From Lysobacter sp. yr284 (lineage in GTDB: Bacteria > Pseudomonadota > Gammaproteobacteria > Xanthomonadales > Xanthomonadaceae): DNA of 64,000 nt. The notes below the pieces were generated by a model, which worked only from the letters and a program-made list of their open reading frames with translations, did not search any database and was not told where the DNA came from. Numbering within the stretch: the stretch's first letter is position 1; every line of letters begins with the position of its first letter. The translations under genes were made by a program, and so were the position numbers. Shown here piece by piece: positions 9,417-18,923 of the stretch. The DNA is taken from positions 368,690 to 432,689 of the forward strand of contig NZ_FNPT01000002.1 of the NCBI RefSeq assembly GCF_900107375.1, written 5' to 3'.

Positions 9417-9440
9417 AAAGCCCGGCGAGCGGGCTTTTGC
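9417..9440 (+). terminator. Terminator after CYTH gene
   Basis: Hairpin with arms AAAGCCCG and CGGGCTTTT directly after the CYTH stop, followed by a short T run. Confidence 0.75.
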
Positions 9441-9470
9441 GGAAGCGGCCTCGGTCCCGATGCGGTCCGG

Positions 9471-9565
9471 CTTTTGTGGGAGGGACTTCAGTCCCGACGC
9501 TCTTGTTCCAGATCGAGGCGATCTGAGCCGAAAGCGTCGGGACTGAAGTCCCTCCCACAAAAGCC
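9471..9565. repeat. Family A inverted repeat, complete pair
   Basis: Two facing arms, GTGGGAGGGACTTCAGTCCC and its complement, each about 30 bases, separated by about 28 bases. It lies between the CYTH gene and nagZ. A short degenerate tail of AAAGCCAGCCA-type tandem units follows to about 9610. Confidence 0.9.
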
Positions 9566-9717
9566 AGCCACAAAAGCCAGCCATAAAGGTTAGCCACAAA
9601 GGTCAGCCACAACCTCCGGCCGCGGCGCCTGAACCGCCGGGATGCCCCGCCGCCGCATCTGCGCGACAATGCCCACGGCGCCGACCGCGCCGCAATCCTC
9701 CTCACAGGAGTTCCCGC

Positions 9718-10713
9718 ATGCTCGTGATCGGCGTCGCCGGTACCGAACTCAACGAACAAGAGCGCGACTGGCTGCAGCACGACGCCTGCGCCGGCGTGAT
9801 CCTGTTCGCCCGCAATTTCGCCTCCAGGGCCCAGGTCGCCGAGCTGTCGCAGGCGATCCGCGAGGCCGCGCCGCGCCCGCAGCTGATCTGCGTGGACCAG
9901 GAAGGCGGCCGCGTGCAGCGCTTCCGCGAGGGCTACAGCGCGCTGCCGCCGCTGCAACTGCTCGGCAAGCTCTACGCCCAGGACCGCGAGGCCGCGCTCA
10001 AGCTGGCCGAGGAACACGCCCAGCTGATGGCCAGCGAAGTGCAGGCCAGCGGCGTCGACCTGAGCTTCGCGCCGGTGGTCGACCTGGGCCGCGGCAACCT
10101 CGCCATCGGCAACCGCGCCTTCGACGCCGATCCGCAGGTGGTGGCCGAGTTCACCCGCGCCTACATCCGCGGCATGCACGCGCGCGGCATGGCCGCCACG
10201 CTCAAGCATTTCCCCGGCCACGGCTCGGTGCTGGCCGACACCCACTTCGACCAGGCCGCCGATCCGCGCAGCCTCGACGAGCTGCGCCGCACCGACCTGA
10301 TTCCGTTCGTCGCCGGCATCGAAGCCAAGGCCGACGCGGTGATGATGGCGCACGTGTCGTATCCGGCGGTGGCGCCGGAGCCGGCCGGCTATTCGCGGCT
10401 GTGGATCGAGGACGTGCTGCGCCGGGAGATGGGCTTCCGCGGCGTGGTCTTCAGCGACGACATCGGCATGGCCGCGGCGTTCTCGGTCGGCGGCGTGCGC
10501 GCGCGCATCGACGCCCACCTCGACGCCGGCTGCGACGTCGTGCTGGTCTGTCATCCGCAGTTGGTAGAAGAGTCGTTGCAGGCGGTCGCCGGCCGCCCGC
10601 TCAACACCGCCGCGCTGCTGGGCCTGATCGGCCGCGGCGCGATGGGCTGGGACGGGCTGATCGCCGACGCCCGCTACGCCGACACCCGTACCCGTTTGGA
10701 AGGACTGGCTTGA
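9718..10713 (+). CDS. nagZ: Beta-N-acetylhexosaminidase NagZ
   Basis: Cytoplasmic glycoside hydrolase family 3 enzyme that removes N-acetylglucosamine from anhydromuropeptides during peptidoglycan recycling. The 331-residue protein has the NagZ signature KHFPGHGSVLADTHFD near residue 162, including the catalytic histidine, and the nucleophile aspartate in VFSDDIGMAA near residue 244. ILFARNFASRAQ and VDQEGGRVQRF are also typical. An AGGAG ribosome site lies 7 bases before the ATG. The stop overlaps the start of the phosphoribosyltransferase gene (ATGA). Confidence 0.95.
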   Translation: MLVIGVAGTELNEQERDWLQHDACAGVILFARNFASRAQVAELSQAIREAAPRPQLICVDQEGGRVQRFREGYSALPPLQLLGKLYAQDREAALKLAEEHAQLMASEVQASGVDLSFAPVVDLGRGNLAIGNRAFDADPQVVAEFTRAYIRGMHARGMAATLKHFPGHGSVLADTHFDQAADPRSLDELRRTDLIPFVAGIEAKADAVMMAHVSYPAVAPEPAGYSRLWIEDVLRREMGFRGVVFSDDIGMAAAFSVGGVRARIDAHLDAGCDVVLVCHPQLVEESLQAVAGRPLNTAALLGLIGRGAMGWDGLIADARYADTRTRLEGLA

Positions 10714-11264
10714 TGAGCAACCACGACCTGGCCGCTGCGTTGGAAAACGCCGACCTGATCTTCGACCGCCGCCGGCTCGAGCGCGAGATCGCGCGCATGG
10801 CCGTGCGCATCCGCAACGACTACGCCGGCGCGCGTCCGGTCTACCTGACCGTCATGCACGGCGGGCTGCCGTTCGCCGCGCAACTGGCGATGGAACTGGG
10901 CCAGCGCGGCCTGGATCTGGAGTTCGACTACCTGCATGCGACCCGCTACCGCGGCGCCACCACCGGCGCCGACCTGGTGTGGAAGCACCGCCCGGCCACG
11001 CCGCTGCGCGGGCGCCGGGTGCTGCTGGCCGACGACATCGTCGACGAAGGCCACACCCTGCACGCGATCCGCGCCTGGTGCCTGGAGCAGGGCGCGGCCG
11101 AGGTGCGCATCGCCGCGCTGGCGGTGAAGGCGCACGACCGCTGCGTCGAGGGCCTGTGCGCGGACTACGTCGGCGTGGAAGTGCCCGACCGCTACGTGTT
11201 CGGCTACGGCATGGACTTCCACGAGCAGGGCCGCAACCTGCCGGCGATCTACGCGCTGCGCTGA
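10713..11264 (+). CDS. hpt: Hypoxanthine-guanine phosphoribosyltransferase
   Basis: Purine salvage enzyme transferring phosphoribose from PRPP to hypoxanthine or guanine. The 183-residue protein has the PRPP-binding motif VLLADDIVDEGHTL near residue 105, the flexible-loop segment YRGATTGADLVW, and the C-terminal base-recognition segment DRYVFGYGMDF. The start overlaps the nagZ stop by one base, so translation is coupled. The next gene makes hypoxanthine from methylthioinosine, which fits a salvage role for this cluster. Confidence 0.9.
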   Translation: MSNHDLAAALENADLIFDRRRLEREIARMAVRIRNDYAGARPVYLTVMHGGLPFAAQLAMELGQRGLDLEFDYLHATRYRGATTGADLVWKHRPATPLRGRRVLLADDIVDEGHTLHAIRAWCLEQGAAEVRIAALAVKAHDRCVEGLCADYVGVEVPDRYVFGYGMDFHEQGRNLPAIYALR

Positions 11265-11353
11265 ACGCTTCAGCCGCGTTCGCGGCAGCCCGTCACACGG
11301 CGCGCGCGCCTGGCGCGCGCGGCCCTCTCCGCACCGATCCGGACCCGCATCCC

Positions 11354-12112
11354 ATGACCCAACCCATCGACCTCGCCGTGATCGGCGGCACCGGCCTGTA
11401 CCGCATCGCCGAACTGCAGGATGTCGAATCGCACCAGCCGGTGACCCGCTACGGCGCGCCGTCGGGCCCGATCCGCATCGGCGAACTCGGCGGCCGCCGC
11501 GTCGCATTCCTGGCGCGCCACGGCGAAGGCCACTCGCTGCCGCCGCACCAGATCAACTACCGCGCCAACCTCGCCGCGTTGCAGGCGTTGGGCGCCACGC
11601 GCGTGCTCGCGCTCAATACCGTCGGCGGCATCACCGAACGGTTCGGCCCGCGCGTGTTGGGCTGCCCGGATCAGCTGATCGACTACACCTGGGGCCGCAT
11701 CTCGACCCTGTGCGAAGAGCCCGGCACCGAAGTGCTGCACGTGGATTTCGGCGAGCCCTACACGCGCGCCTTGCGCGCCGCGGTGCTGGCGGCGGCGCAG
11801 CGCGCCGGCGTGGCCCTGGTCGACCGCGGTTGCTACGGCGCGACCCAAGGCCCGCGCCTGGAAACCCGCGCCGAGATCGCGCGCATGCGCCGCGACGGCT
11901 GCGACCTGGTCGGCATGACCGGCATGCCCGAAGCCGGCCTGGCGCGCGAACTGGGCCTGGACTACGCCTGCCTGGCGATCGTCGCCAACTGGGCGGCCGG
12001 CGCCGGTCCCGATCCGGACGAAGTGATCACCTTGCAGGACGTGCTCGACAACGTCGCCGCGGCGTCTTCGGGCCTGCCGGCGCTGCTGCAGTCGCTGCTG
12101 GACGCGCCCTGA
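11354..12112 (+). CDS. S-methyl-5'-thioinosine phosphorylase-type purine phosphorylase
   Basis: A 252-residue member of the PNP/MTAP phosphorylase family, with VIGGTGLYRI at the N-terminus, the phosphate-binding RHGEGHSLPPHQINYRAN, and GCYGATQGPRLETRAE and VGMTGMPEAGLARELG in the second half. In pseudomonads the close homologue prefers methylthioinosine, made by deaminating methylthioadenosine, and yields hypoxanthine. Coupling with hpt supports that specificity, but methylthioadenosine phosphorylase cannot be excluded by reading. The ATG at 11354 lies 89 bases after hpt. Confidence 0.85.
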   Translation: MTQPIDLAVIGGTGLYRIAELQDVESHQPVTRYGAPSGPIRIGELGGRRVAFLARHGEGHSLPPHQINYRANLAALQALGATRVLALNTVGGITERFGPRVLGCPDQLIDYTWGRISTLCEEPGTEVLHVDFGEPYTRALRAAVLAAAQRAGVALVDRGCYGATQGPRLETRAEIARMRRDGCDLVGMTGMPEAGLARELGLDYACLAIVANWAAGAGPDPDEVITLQDVLDNVAAASSGLPALLQSLLDAP

Positions 12113-12299
12113 GTGATCGCGGTCGCATAAATGCGATCGCGTGCGCGCGAGGTGACCGGAAATTTCCTCATTTCACGTGTTCGATGCCGTCACGCTGAGC
12201 CGTTGTCATCCAATGGCACAGTTTGCATACTCGCCCGTGCGTCATACGCCACGCGGCGGCGACGCACGTCAACGCATCCAGCATGAGGTCAATAAGGAT

Positions 12300-12506
12300 A
12301 TGCAGTACGGCACCGTGAAGTGGTTCAACGACGCCAAGGGCTTCGGTTTCATTTCTCCCGAAGATGGCAGCGCGGATGTATTCGTGCATTTCTCCGCGAT
12401 CAACGCCAAGGGCTTCCGCAGCCTGCAGGAAGGCCAGCGCGTCAGCTACCAGCTGACCCAGGGCCCGAAGGGCGCGCAGGCTTCGGAAGTCACCCCGCAG
12501 GCTTGA
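12300..12506 (+). CDS. Cold-shock domain protein
   Basis: A 68-residue CspA-type single-strand nucleic-acid-binding protein with both RNA-binding motifs, KGFGFI (RNP1) and DVFVHF (RNP2). The frame continues upstream to 12177, but [11 protein letters not shown] is the normal start and a ribosome site (AATAAGGAT) overlaps it. About 190 bases separate it from the previous gene; such long leaders often carry cold-responsive RNA structure. The promoter lies somewhere in 12113-12290; I could not place it. Confidence 0.95.
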   Translation: MQYGTVKWFNDAKGFGFISPEDGSADVFVHFSAINAKGFRSLQEGQRVSYQLTQGPKGAQASEVTPQA

Positions 12507-12560
12507 TCGATCGCATTGCCCGCAGCGCGGGCTTCGGCGTATCGCCTTACCGTTCCACAT

Positions 12561-12594
12561 GGACAGGTTCGTTTCGGACAGGTTCGTCGGACAG
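12561..12594. repeat. Short direct repeats GGACAGGTTCGT
   Basis: Two exact GGACAGGTTCGT copies (12561 and 12576) and a partial third (GGACAG at 12589) lie in the 3' region of the cold-shock gene, just before its terminator. Confidence 0.8.
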
Positions 12595-12599
12595 TTTCC

Positions 12600-12630
12600 A
12601 AGGCCTCGCTTCGGCGGGGCCTTTTCTTTT
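12600..12630 (+). terminator. Terminator of cold-shock gene
   Basis: Stem AAGGCC.CGC / GCG.GGCCTT closed by a TTCG tetraloop and followed by TTTTCTTTT: a textbook intrinsic terminator. Confidence 0.92.
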
Positions 12631-12763
12631 GCGCGGCCGCCCGCGCGCGGGCGGGCCTGCAGGCCCGGCGCTTCCTGCCGGATCGCTGTTAAGGCGGTAT
12701 GGAAGCGCCGCTCTAATCGGCCGGGTCTAGAATCGCGAAGAACCCGCAGGAGCACCGCACCCC

Positions 12764-14410
12764 ATGGACACCCCCGCCGAGTTGCCGCCGTTCGCCACCC
12801 ACGCGGTCGCCAACCAGCCGCCGCCGTTCGCGCCGCGCGACCTGTGGGCCGACGACGCGGCCCTGCGCGAAGCGGTCGCGCGCGAAGGCGGCGAGGCCTT
12901 CGCCGCGCGCCTGCAGCGCTACGGCGCCTTCGCCGGCGACGAGCTGCTGGCGCTGAGCCTGGACGCGCACCGCGACAAGCCGCGCCTGCGCAGCCACGAC
13001 GCCTTCGGCCACCGCATCGACAAGGTCGAGTTCCACCCCAACTACCACGCCATCATGGGCGCGGCGATCGCGCACGGCGTCGCCGGCCTGTCCTGGCACG
13101 AGCCGGTGCCCGGCGCGCACGTCGCGCGCGCGGCGCTGAGCTACCTGCACCATCAATCCGAACCCGGCACCAGCTGCCCGCTGACCATGACCCACGCCAG
13201 CGCGCCGGTGCTGCGGCATGCGCCGGCGCTGGGCGAATGGATGCGCAAGGCCGCCGCGCCGCACTACGACGGCCGCGACGTCGCCGCCGCCGACAAGCCC
13301 GGGCTGACCCTGGGCATGGGCATGACCGAGAAGCAGGGCGGCTCGGACGTGCGCGCGAACCAGACCGTCGCCACGCCGATCGGCGGCGACGAGTACGAAC
13401 TGGTCGGCCACAAGTGGTTCTTTTCCGCGCCGATGTCCGACGGCTTCCTGGTCCTGGGCCAGGCGCCCGGCGGCCTGACCTGCTTCCTGCTGCCGCGCTG
13501 GCACCCGCACGGCGGCAAGAACGCGCTGCGGCTGATGCGGCTCAAGGACAAGCTCGGCGACTGGTCCAACGCCTCGTCCGAGGTCGAGTTCCACAACGCC
13601 TGGGCGCAGCGCGTGGGCGAGGAAGGCCGCGGCGTGGCGACCATCATCGAGATGGTGATGCTGACCCGGCTGGACTGCATGCTCGGCTCGGCCGGCGAGA
13701 TGCGCATGGCGCTGAGCCAGGCCCTGCACCACACCCGCCACCGCCGCGCGTTCGGCAAGCCGCTGGCCGAGCACGCGCTGATGCGCAACGTGCTGGCCGA
13801 CCTGGCGCTGGAATCCGAAGCCGCCACCGCGCTGGCGATCCGCGTGGCCGGCGCGATCGACCGCGCGCCGCGCGATCCGGGCGAGGCCGCGCTGGCGCGC
13901 ATCGCCACCGCGATCGGCAAGTACTGGATCTGCAAGCGCGCGCCGGCGTTCGTCAACGAGGCGCAGGAATGCCTCGGCGGCGCGGGCTACGTCGAGGAAT
14001 CGCTGCTGCCGCGCATCTACCGGCAGGCGCCGCTGAATTCGATCTGGGAAGGCAGCGGCAACATCCAATGCCTGGACGTGCTGCGCGCGCTGGCGCGCGA
14101 GCCCGAGGCCGGGCAGGCGCTGCTGGCCGAACTGGAGGCCGCGCACGGCCGCGACGACTGGCTCGACGCGCAGCTCGATCCGCTCGCCGCCGCGCTGTCG
14201 GGCCGCACGCCGCTGCCGGAAGCGCAGATGCGCAGCTGGGTCGAACGGCTGGCGCTGGCGCTGCAGGGCGCGCTGCTGCTGCGCGCGGGCAGCCCGGTCG
14301 CGGCCGCGTTCTGCCGCAGCCGGCTCGGCGGCGGCCACGGCCTGGGCTTCGGGACCTTGCCCGACGAACTGGATTTCGTCGCCATCGCCCAACGGGCGTT
14401 GCCGGCATGA
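12764..14410 (+). CDS. aidB: AidB-like acyl-CoA dehydrogenase family protein
   Basis: A 548-residue flavoprotein of the AidB branch of acyl-CoA dehydrogenases, which in E. coli is induced by alkylating agents and binds DNA. Length matches AidB (about 540). Visible features are the AidB-type N-terminus (PPFAPRDLWADDAAL), the FAD/substrate segment GMGMTEKQGGSDVRANQT near residue 185, and the AidB-type segment RRAFGKPLAEHALMRNVLADLA. An AGGAG lies about 10 bases before the ATG. The stop overlaps the start of the next gene (ATGA). A metabolic role in isovaleryl-CoA-type oxidation remains possible. Confidence 0.85.
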   Translation: MDTPAELPPFATHAVANQPPPFAPRDLWADDAALREAVAREGGEAFAARLQRYGAFAGDELLALSLDAHRDKPRLRSHDAFGHRIDKVEFHPNYHAIMGAAIAHGVAGLSWHEPVPGAHVARAALSYLHHQSEPGTSCPLTMTHASAPVLRHAPALGEWMRKAAAPHYDGRDVAAADKPGLTLGMGMTEKQGGSDVRANQTVATPIGGDEYELVGHKWFFSAPMSDGFLVLGQAPGGLTCFLLPRWHPHGGKNALRLMRLKDKLGDWSNASSEVEFHNAWAQRVGEEGRGVATIIEMVMLTRLDCMLGSAGEMRMALSQALHHTRHRRAFGKPLAEHALMRNVLADLALESEAATALAIRVAGAIDRAPRDPGEAALARIATAIGKYWICKRAPAFVNEAQECLGGAGYVEESLLPRIYRQAPLNSIWEGSGNIQCLDVLRALAREPEAGQALLAELEAAHGRDDWLDAQLDPLAAALSGRTPLPEAQMRSWVERLALALQGALLLRAGSPVAAAFCRSRLGGGHGLGFGTLPDELDFVAIAQRALPA

Positions 14411-14946
14411 GCGCGCCCATCGGTTCGACCCGCGCGTTGCGCGCGCTGCCTGCGATGGCGGCGGCCGCGCTGTTGGCCGCCGCGCTCGCCTGCACCATGC
14501 CGGCATCGGCGCGCACGCCGCCGGCGATGGCGGCCAAGGCCGAGCAGGCCGACTTCATCGTGGTCGACAAATCGGCGCGGCGCATGCAGTTGCTGCGCGG
14601 CGGCAAGGTGCTCAAGAGCTATTCGATCCTGCTCGGCGACGCGCCCACCGGACACAAGCGCCAGCAGGGCGACGAGCGCACGCCCGAGGGCGAGTACCGC
14701 ATCAGCGGGCGCAACCAGAACAGCCGCTTCCATCTGTCGCTGCGGGTGTCGTATCCGAATGCGGCCGACCGCAAGCAGGCGCAGGCGCGCGGGGTCGATC
14801 CGGGCGGCGACATCATGATCCACGGCGGCACGCCGCCGGGTTACCGGCGCGACTGGACCGACGGCTGCATCGCGGTGAGCGACCGCGAGATCGAGGATAT
14901 CTGGAGCCGGGTCCCGACCGGCACGCCGATCCGCATCGATCCGTGA
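14407..14946 (+). CDS. L,D-transpeptidase (YkuD/YafK type), secreted
   Basis: A 179-residue exported protein with a signal peptide ending near ASA (about residue 36) and a YkuD catalytic domain. The active-site region reads HGGTPPGYRRDWTDGCIAVS, with the essential cysteine followed by IAVSDREIEDIW. The serine-histidine usually seen before GC is TD here, a variant common in the YafK/ErfK group. Such enzymes make or cut 3-3 crosslinks in peptidoglycan or attach proteins to it. Its ATG overlaps the stop of the AidB-like gene. Confidence 0.9.
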   Translation: MSAPIGSTRALRALPAMAAAALLAAALACTMPASARTPPAMAAKAEQADFIVVDKSARRMQLLRGGKVLKSYSILLGDAPTGHKRQQGDERTPEGEYRISGRNQNSRFHLSLRVSYPNAADRKQAQARGVDPGGDIMIHGGTPPGYRRDWTDGCIAVSDREIEDIWSRVPTGTPIRIDP

Positions 14947-15070
14947 GCCGCGGCGCAAGTCCGGACTAAGGTCCGGGCCGGCGCGTCGAGCGCGCGCCGT
15001 GATTCGTATCGACGATCGGGATGCGCGCGGTGCACACTGGCGCGATCGTTCGACACTGGAGCCGTTGGGT

Positions 15071-15559
15071 ATGGGCATGACCTGGAGCGCCACCGCCATG
15101 GATCCTGCGCGCGCCGCCGCGCTGCTGGAGCAATCGCAGCAGATCGAGGCGGCGTTGTACGAACGCGACGACGCGGCCGCGCAGGACGCCTATCTCGACA
15201 AGGCCTGGCACGCGATCCATTTCGTCCTGACCGGCTCGGCCTGGACCGGCGAAGCGCCGTGGGCCTGGGCGATCCTCGGCGGCACGCCGCTGAACGAGGA
15301 CGACGACGCCAGTTGGCGCCACTTGCCGGCCGAGCAGGTGCGCGAAGTCGCACAGGCGCTGGCCGCGCTGCCGCCGGCCGAGTTCGCGCGGCGCTTCGAC
15401 GCGCAGGCGCTGGCCGATGCGCAGATCTATCCCGACACGATCTGGCTGCGCGACGGCGATGAAGCCAAGCAGTACGTGCTGGATTACTACGCGCAGCTCA
15501 GCGGCTTCTACGCCGCGGCCGCGGCGCGCGGCGACGATGTGTTCGCGACCATCGGCTGA
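15071..15559 (+). CDS. DUF1877 (YfbM-like) protein
   Basis: A 162-residue protein with the DUF1877 pattern: MGMTWSA at the N-terminus, DKAWHAIHFVLTGSAWTG, WAILGG near the middle, LNEDDDASWRHL, and a C-terminal YYAQLSGFYAAAAARGDDV helix. The ATG at 15071 (MGM) is the usual family start; the frame opens 24 codons earlier without a better start. Family function is unknown. It is followed 7 bases later by a small membrane protein. Confidence 0.8.
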   Translation: MGMTWSATAMDPARAAALLEQSQQIEAALYERDDAAAQDAYLDKAWHAIHFVLTGSAWTGEAPWAWAILGGTPLNEDDDASWRHLPAEQVREVAQALAALPPAEFARRFDAQALADAQIYPDTIWLRDGDEAKQYVLDYYAQLSGFYAAAAARGDDVFATIG

Positions 15560-15566
15560 GCCGGAA

Positions 15567-15938
15567 ATGCAGGCGCACGCGCAGGACGCGGCGTTCAAGC
15601 CGGACGCAGCCGGACGCCGATGGCGCATCGCCTCATGGCTGGCCGGTGCGGCGGCGCTGGCGCTGCCGGTCGGGTCGTACCTGTCGCAGACGCGCGGCCT
15701 GGACGCGGCGATGCACACGCACAACGGCTACGTCTGCGGCCTGCCGTACCTGGCGGCGATGCTGTCCAGCGTCCTGCTCGCCGCGGTGTTGTCGCTGGCG
15801 GCGATGCTGTGCGGTTGGCGCGCCTGGCGCCGCCTGCCGCAGCCGCGATCGATCGCGCGCACGTTGGAGGTCGCCGCGGTCGGCGCTGCGTTCTGGTTGC
15901 TGTTGCTGCTGGCCGGCGCGATCGGCGCGTTGTACTGA
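15567..15938 (+). CDS. Small membrane protein, unknown
   Basis: A 123-residue protein with three likely membrane helices (about residues 25-43, 58-82 and 100-121) and a short loop between the first two carrying HTHNGYVCG. It starts 7 bases after the DUF1877 gene and is probably in the same transcript. No family recognised. Confidence 0.65.
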   Translation: MQAHAQDAAFKPDAAGRRWRIASWLAGAAALALPVGSYLSQTRGLDAAMHTHNGYVCGLPYLAAMLSSVLLAAVLSLAAMLCGWRAWRRLPQPRSIARTLEVAAVGAAFWLLLLLAGAIGALY

Positions 15939-16186
15939 GCGCTTGCGCGCCGCATGCCGCGCGGCGGCGTGTGCCGGCACCGCGATCAATAGGGCGTGCC
16001 GCAGCGGCCGCTCAGGTTCCCATCAGGTTTCGTGGCGCTGCCGATTCGCCTGAATGCGCCTGTCGGCGTGCGTTCTCGCGCAAGCGCGATACCGCCGGTC
16101 GCGCGGCGTGGCGAGCGGCCTTCGGCCTCGCGCGATTGGGTGTAAGGTCGGGCGAGACGGCATCGTGCCGTCGCGGGAGGTGCGCC

Positions 16187-16363
16187 ATGCGTGGTTCACG
16201 TAAATCCCAGGCCCTGGCCCTGCTGGCGCTGGCGGCGCTGCCGCCGCCGGCGCACGGTTCGGACTTTTCCCTGGCTCTGTTCTGGCTCGGCCGCGGCGTC
16301 GGCGTGTTCGCGTTGTGCGCGTTGGCGGCGTGGATGTGGGCGCAGGCGCGGCGTTCGTCGTAG
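16187..16363 (+). CDS. Small predicted membrane peptide
   Basis: A 58-residue ORF with a GGGAGG ribosome site 7 bases before its ATG. It has two hydrophobic stretches (a signal-like QALALLALAALPPPAHG and LALFWLGRGVGVFALCALAAWMWA) and a basic C-terminus. Coding is plausible from the ribosome site and composition; function unknown. The 248 bases before it (15939-16186) show nothing I can assign. Confidence 0.5.
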   Translation: MRGSRKSQALALLALAALPPPAHGSDFSLALFWLGRGVGVFALCALAAWMWAQARRSS

Positions 16364-16375
16364 CGGCGTGACCCG

Positions 16376-16463
16376 ATCGGCAAGCGTCGGGGCTGAAGCC
16401 CTTCCATAACAGCGCGCCCGACTTCGGCGATGCTTTTGTGCGAGAGGCTTCAGCGCCGACGCT
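16376..16463. repeat. Family A repeat, two degenerate arms
   Basis: Two arms of the family A motif, GCGTCGGGGCTGAAGCCC and CTTCAGCGCCGACGC, in outward orientation with several mismatches. They lie upstream of the alpha-lytic protease gene. Confidence 0.65.
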
Positions 16464-16469
16464 TTGGTT

Positions 16470-18157
<1,688 letters not shown>

Positions 18158-18206
18158 TCGCGGCGACCGATCGACGGCGCTGTGCCTGCAGCGCGGTGCC
18201 GTCGAT

Positions 18207-18241
18207 GCGAACGCCCCGCCCGCTGCGGGGCGTTCGCGTTT
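18207..18241 (+). terminator. Strong hairpin after alpha-lytic protease
   Basis: Perfect 13-bp stem GCGAACGCCCCGC / GCGGGGCGTTCGC with a CCGCT loop, followed by GTTT. It lies between convergent genes and could serve both strands. Confidence 0.85.
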
Positions 18242-18285
18242 GCGGCGAGGGGCGATCCTTCAGCGCATCGGGCGTGCGCGGCGGC

Positions 18286-18873
18286 TCACCACTGCGGCCC
18301 GTTCGGCACCGGTTCGGCCAGCCATTGCGCGCGGCTGGCCGGAGCCAGCTCGCCCGCGTCGCGGCTGCGCTGCGCATCGCGCTTGAGCGTCACCATCTGC
18401 CGCTCGCCGGCCTCGCCGGGGGCGTAGCCGCTGCGATGGAGCAGGGCGCCGCTGAGCGTCTTCGCGCCCAGGGTGCCGTCGAATTCGAACAGGTCGCGGC
18501 TGGGACGGCCGTCGGGGCCGGAGTCCTTGCTGAATTCCTGGCCGATCGTGAGCTTGGCGCGGAACGACAGCCGGCCGGTGGCGGCGTCGTAGCGCACCTC
18601 CTGCAGGCGCCCGCGCGGAGTGTCGCCGACCATGCCCTGGGAGGAATAGAACAGGCCGAACACGACGCCGTTCTCGCGGTAGAGCTCGACGTCGTAGCCT
18701 TCGGCGTGCGGGTCTTCGCCGCCGCTGACGCGCACGTTGCTGTAGACGCCGACGGTTTCCACCGCGCTGCGCGCCGCGGCCGCCGGCGCGTTCGCGGCCA
18801 GCGACGGCGCTGCGGCCAACACCAGCGTGAAAGAAAGCGCGAAGTTCGCGATCCGATGCATATACCGCTCCAT
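18286..18873 (-). CDS. Secreted hypothetical protein
   Basis: A 195-residue exported protein with a signal peptide cut near SLAANA (about residue 28). The mature part is polar and beta-rich with DVELYRENGVVFGLFYSSQG and LSFRAKLTIGQE, and lacks cysteines. ATGs at 18873 and 18861 both give a good signal peptide. It follows the ABC exporter by 50 bases and ends the sigma-factor gene run. Function not recognised. Confidence 0.75.
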   Translation of the reverse strand: MERYMHRIANFALSFTLVLAAAPSLAANAPAAAARSAVETVGVYSNVRVSGGEDPHAEGYDVELYRENGVVFGLFYSSQGMVGDTPRGRLQEVRYDAATGRLSFRAKLTIGQEFSKDSGPDGRPSRDLFEFDGTLGAKTLSGALLHRSGYAPGEAGERQMVTLKRDAQRSRDAGELAPASRAQWLAEPVPNGPQW

Positions 18874-18923
18874 GACAGGCGACAAGTGCGGCCGCCCCGG
18901 CCGCTGGGTTCGATCGGCTGGGT

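Noticed and set aside
12177-12299. N-terminal extension of the cold-shock protein
   Set aside because: The standard cold-shock start MQYGTVKWF has its own ribosome site, and the extension has no relation to the family.
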